A stretch of 15,632 bases of DNA from Collinsella aerofaciens (GTDB taxonomy: Bacteria > Actinomycetota > Coriobacteriia > Coriobacteriales > Coriobacteriaceae), in assembly GCA_021639365.1 (NCBI GenBank), contig JAJXHK010000043.1, positions 1 to 15,632 on the forward strand, given 5' to 3'. This document shows positions 13,176 to 15,632 of the stretch, piece after piece. Position numbers and translations under genes: made by a program. The notes beneath the pieces were generated by a model that was given only the letters and a program-made list of their open reading frames with translations, did not search any database and was not told where the DNA came from. Position 1 is the stretch's first letter. Each line of letters starts with the position of its first letter.

Positions 13176-14498
13176 ATGGCCTTCGAGAGCGTTAACTATC
13201 AGTGCCCTGCCTGCGGTGGTCCCCTGCATTTTGCCAGCGCCGAGCAAAAGCTTGTCTGCGACTACTGTGACTCACGTTTTGAAGTCGAAGAAGTCGAGGC
13301 CCTCTATCGCGAGCGCCAGGACAAGGCAGATGCCAAAGCCGATGCCGCAGCCGCAGCTCCCAAGCCCGTCGCCGACGACGCGGTGCAGGAGCTCGCCCAA
13401 AACGCCGGCTACATCTGCTCGTCGTGCGGCGCCGAGCTCGTGTCCGACGGCACCGTCGCCGTCACCACCTGCCCGTACTGCGGCAACTCCGCCGTGGCGC
13501 CCGGCCAGCTCTCTGGCGACTTCTCGCCCGACCTGGTGATTCCGTTTAAGCTCGGGCGCGACGACGTCACGGCCGCACTCAAGGAACACTACAAGGGCAA
13601 AATCTTGCTGCCCAAGAGCTTTGTCACCGGCAACCACATCGACGAGGTCCAAGGTGTCTACGTGCCGTTTTGGCTCTACGGTGCCCGCGTTGACGGCGAA
13701 GTGTACTTTGACGCAACCAACGAGACCGTGACCGAGGAATCCGACCGCACCGTCACGACCACCGACCACTACGATGCCTACCGTAAGGGCAATATCTCGT
13801 TTGAGCGCGTGCCCGTCGACGGATCGTCCAAGATGCCCGACGGCCACATGGACGCCATCGAGCCGTTTGACTACGAGGCGCTGCGCCCGTTCTCGGTCGC
13901 GTATATGCACGGCTACATCGCCAACCGCTACGACGAGGACTGCGAGACCTGCAAGGCGCGCGCCGAGCGCCGCATGGAGGAGAGCACGATCTCGGCCCTG
14001 CGCGAGACCGTCGTCGACGAATACGACGACGCCACGGTCGAAAGCAAGCAACTCGACTACACCTGGGAAGACAGCGACTACGCCCTGTTCCCCGTCTGGA
14101 TGCTCTCCACCTCGTGGAACGGCAAGAGCTACCTGTTTGCCATGAACGGCCAGACCGGCCGCATGGTCGGCGAGCTCCCCTGCTCCAAGCCCAAGCTCAT
14201 CATCGCCTCGGTGCTGTTCTTTGTGATCGGATTTATCCTCTCCCAGATTCTCTTTATGGGCGAATACGCCTTCGATCCGGATTACCTCACCTTTGATATC
14301 GAGGGCATCCTCATCAACATCGTGGCGCCGCTGATCATCGTGATCATCGGAGACGTGCTGCTGGTAAGCCAGCTCAAGACGGCCAACGAGGCGACCCACG
14401 CCGACGAGTACTGCGGCGAGCTCGACCTGGTCGAGAAGCACGACACCTTCAGCCACACCGAGACCACCGTTGTCATGAAGGACAACAAGGACGATTAA
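13176..14498 (+). CDS. TFIIB-type zinc-ribbon membrane protein (YdjG-like)
   Basis: 440 residues; GGAAAGGA lies 6 bases before the ATG. Zinc ribbon 1 uses C10, C13, C28 and C31 (YQCPACGG ... CDYC). Zinc ribbon 2 uses C81, C84, C99 and C102 (CSSCGAEL ... CPYCGN). A long soluble domain follows (about 115-335) with the typical motifs FKLGRDD and YVPFWLYGARVDGEVYFDA. Two membrane helices lie near the C-terminus (about 341-361 and 376-398), so both ends should face the cytoplasm. This matches Bacillus YdjG, which with YdjH and YdjI works in PspA-linked membrane stress protection. Here its upstream partner is a DUF4428 protein and the next gene is the YdjI-like SPFH protein. An extra CxxC pair (C256/C259) sits in the middle domain. 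Family assignment is confident; the stress role is transferred by analogy. Confidence 0.88.
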   Translation: MAFESVNYQCPACGGPLHFASAEQKLVCDYCDSRFEVEEVEALYRERQDKADAKADAAAAAPKPVADDAVQELAQNAGYICSSCGAELVSDGTVAVTTCPYCGNSAVAPGQLSGDFSPDLVIPFKLGRDDVTAALKEHYKGKILLPKSFVTGNHIDEVQGVYVPFWLYGARVDGEVYFDATNETVTEESDRTVTTTDHYDAYRKGNISFERVPVDGSSKMPDGHMDAIEPFDYEALRPFSVAYMHGYIANRYDEDCETCKARAERRMEESTISALRETVVDEYDDATVESKQLDYTWEDSDYALFPVWMLSTSWNGKSYLFAMNGQTGRMVGELPCSKPKLIIASVLFFVIGFILSQILFMGEYAFDPDYLTFDIEGILINIVAPLIIVIIGDVLLVSQLKTANEATHADEYCGELDLVEKHDTFSHTETTVVMKDNKDD

Positions 14499-14546
14499 CC
14501 ATTCTGACCAATACCACCCCGACTTTAACGAGAAAGGAAGATCACC

Positions 14547-15632
14547 ATGGGACTCTTGAAAGCTGGATTGGGAGCTGCCGGCGGCGTCATGGCCGACCAG
14601 TGGAAGGAATTTATCTATTGCGAATCGATGCCCGCTGACGTCTTGGCCTGCAAGGGCGTCAAGCGCACCGGCGGCCGCAGCTCCAACACGCGCGGCGAGG
14701 ACAACGTCATCTCCAACGGCTCCGTCATCGCCGTCAACGACGGCCAGGGCATGCTCGTGGTGCAAAACGGCAAGATCATCGAAGTCGCGCTTGAGCCCGG
14801 CGAGTTCGTCTTCGACACCGGTAGCGAGCCGAGCGTCTTTAGCGGCAACCTGGGCGACTCCATCAAGGAGACCTTCGCCAATATCGGCAGCCGCTTTACC
14901 TTCGGCGGCGACGCGGGCAAGGACCAGCGCGTCTACTTCATCAACACCAAGGAGATCATCGGCAACAAGTACGGCACCGCCTCGCCCGTGCCCTTCCGCG
15001 TGGTCGACAACAACATCGGCCTGGACGTCGACATCTCCGTGCGCTGCAACGGTGAGTATTCGTACCGCATCACCAACCCGCTGCTGTTCTACACCAATGT
15101 GTGCGGCAACGTGACCGATAGCTACACACGCGACAAGATCGACAGTCAGCTCAAGTCCGAGCTGCTCACCGCCCTGCAGCCCGCCTTTGCCAAGATCTCG
15201 GAGATGGGCATCCGCTACAGCGCCATCCCCGGCCACACCACCGAGCTCGCCCGCGCGCTCAACGAAGTCCTCTCCGCCGACTGGCGCGACCTGCGCGGCG
15301 TCGAGATCGTGAGCTTTGGCGTCAACTCCATCGCCGCCTCGCAAGAAGACGAGCAGATGATCAAGGACCTGCAGAAGGCCGCGGTCATGCGCGACCCCAC
15401 CATGGCGGCCGCCAATATCGCCAGCGCCCAGAGCGACGCGATGCGCGCGGCAGCGGCCAACCCCAACGGCGCGATGGCCGGCTTTATGGGCATGGGCATG
15501 GCAGGCGGCATGGGTGGCATGAACGCCAGTCAGCTGTTTGCCGCCGGCCAGGCGCAGCAGCAGGCCGCCCCGCAGCCGGCACCTGCCCCCGCCCCCGCAC
15601 CGGCTCCCGCCGCCGCGCCCGCGGCCGGCACG
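14547..15632 (+). CDS. SPFH-domain 'virion core protein-like' protein (YdjI-like), 3' end outside window
   Basis: The first 362 codons are present and the frame is open at the window edge. AAGGA lies upstream of the ATG at 14547. After a short Gly/Ala N-terminus, MADQWKEFIYCESMPADVLACKG begins the domain, followed by a band-7/SPFH-like region (about 40-290) with LEPGEFVFDTGSEPSVFSG, YFINTKEIIGNKYGT and PVPFRVVD. A helical segment runs to about 310. A Gly/Met-rich stretch (MGMGMAGGMGGM) and an Ala/Pro-rich linker follow. In this family a C-terminal zinc ribbon usually comes next, which would lie beyond the window. It has no membrane helix, so membrane association would be peripheral or through the YdjG-like partner 48 bp upstream. 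Role by analogy: scaffold at stressed membrane. Confidence 0.88.
   Translation, partial: MGLLKAGLGAAGGVMADQWKEFIYCESMPADVLACKGVKRTGGRSSNTRGEDNVISNGSVIAVNDGQGMLVVQNGKIIEVALEPGEFVFDTGSEPSVFSGNLGDSIKETFANIGSRFTFGGDAGKDQRVYFINTKEIIGNKYGTASPVPFRVVDNNIGLDVDISVRCNGEYSYRITNPLLFYTNVCGNVTDSYTRDKIDSQLKSELLTALQPAFAKISEMGIRYSAIPGHTTELARALNEVLSADWRDLRGVEIVSFGVNSIAASQEDEQMIKDLQKAAVMRDPTMAAANIASAQSDAMRAAAANPNGAMAGFMGMGMAGGMGGMNASQLFAAGQAQQQAAPQPAPAPAPAPAPAAAPAAGT

Noticed and set aside
13272..15344. A 690-codon open frame on the minus strand
   Set aside because: Antisense to the YdjG-like and SPFH genes; the product is Val/Asp/Gly/Ala-rich without motifs, and the plus-strand genes have clear ribosome sites and known families.

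Overview
The window looks like the chromosome of a gut actinobacterium of the class Coriobacteriia, most likely Collinsella or a close relative. The grounds are strong G/C preference at third codon positions, a membrane-anchored LuxR-type regulator of the kind expanded in Coriobacteriia, a PTS permease, and many short intergenic palindromes. The genus is inferred from gene style, not from a marker gene. Twelve protein genes are supported, the last cut by the window edge. No rRNA, tRNA, CRISPR array, insertion sequence or phage gene was seen.

Region 1 (64-3631, minus strand) is a four-gene probable operon. In transcription order it encodes a small single-pass membrane protein, a large zinc-ribbon protein with a glycine-rich putative membrane segment and a Gln-rich region, and two tandem paralogous lipoproteins. 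It looks like an envelope module of unknown function. Region 2 (3737-5320, minus strand) is a polytopic membrane LuxR-family regulator followed by a good intrinsic terminator.

Region 3 (5585-12138) is a carbohydrate island. On the minus strand lie a glucoside-type PTS EIIBC and, downstream past a terminator-like hairpin, an apiosidase-like DUF4038 glycoside hydrolase. On the plus strand, divergent from the PTS, lie an alpha/beta-hydrolase esterase and a DUF1593 nucleoside-hydrolase-like protein. None of the enzymes has a signal peptide. The simplest model is PTS uptake of a small decorated plant glycoside followed by cytoplasmic removal of acyl and sugar groups. The 490-bp divergent control region is packed with GTTTAC/GTTTAG half-sites and inverted repeats, which suggests an operator array for a regulator not encoded in the window.

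Region 4 (12414-15632+, plus strand) is a three-gene operon: a DUF4428/double zinc-ribbon protein, a zinc-ribbon protein with two C-terminal membrane helices resembling Bacillus YdjG, and an SPFH-domain 'virion core protein-like' protein resembling YdjI. This is a variant of the membrane-stress module that accompanies PspA in Bacillus, with no PspA or YdjH visible here.

Intergenic regions carry notable repeats: two copies of a 68-bp palindromic element (5433-5500 and 12217-12284), a 123-bp nested hairpin with 28-bp perfect arms (10374-10496), and a CTGTCCCC-containing motif near several gene ends.
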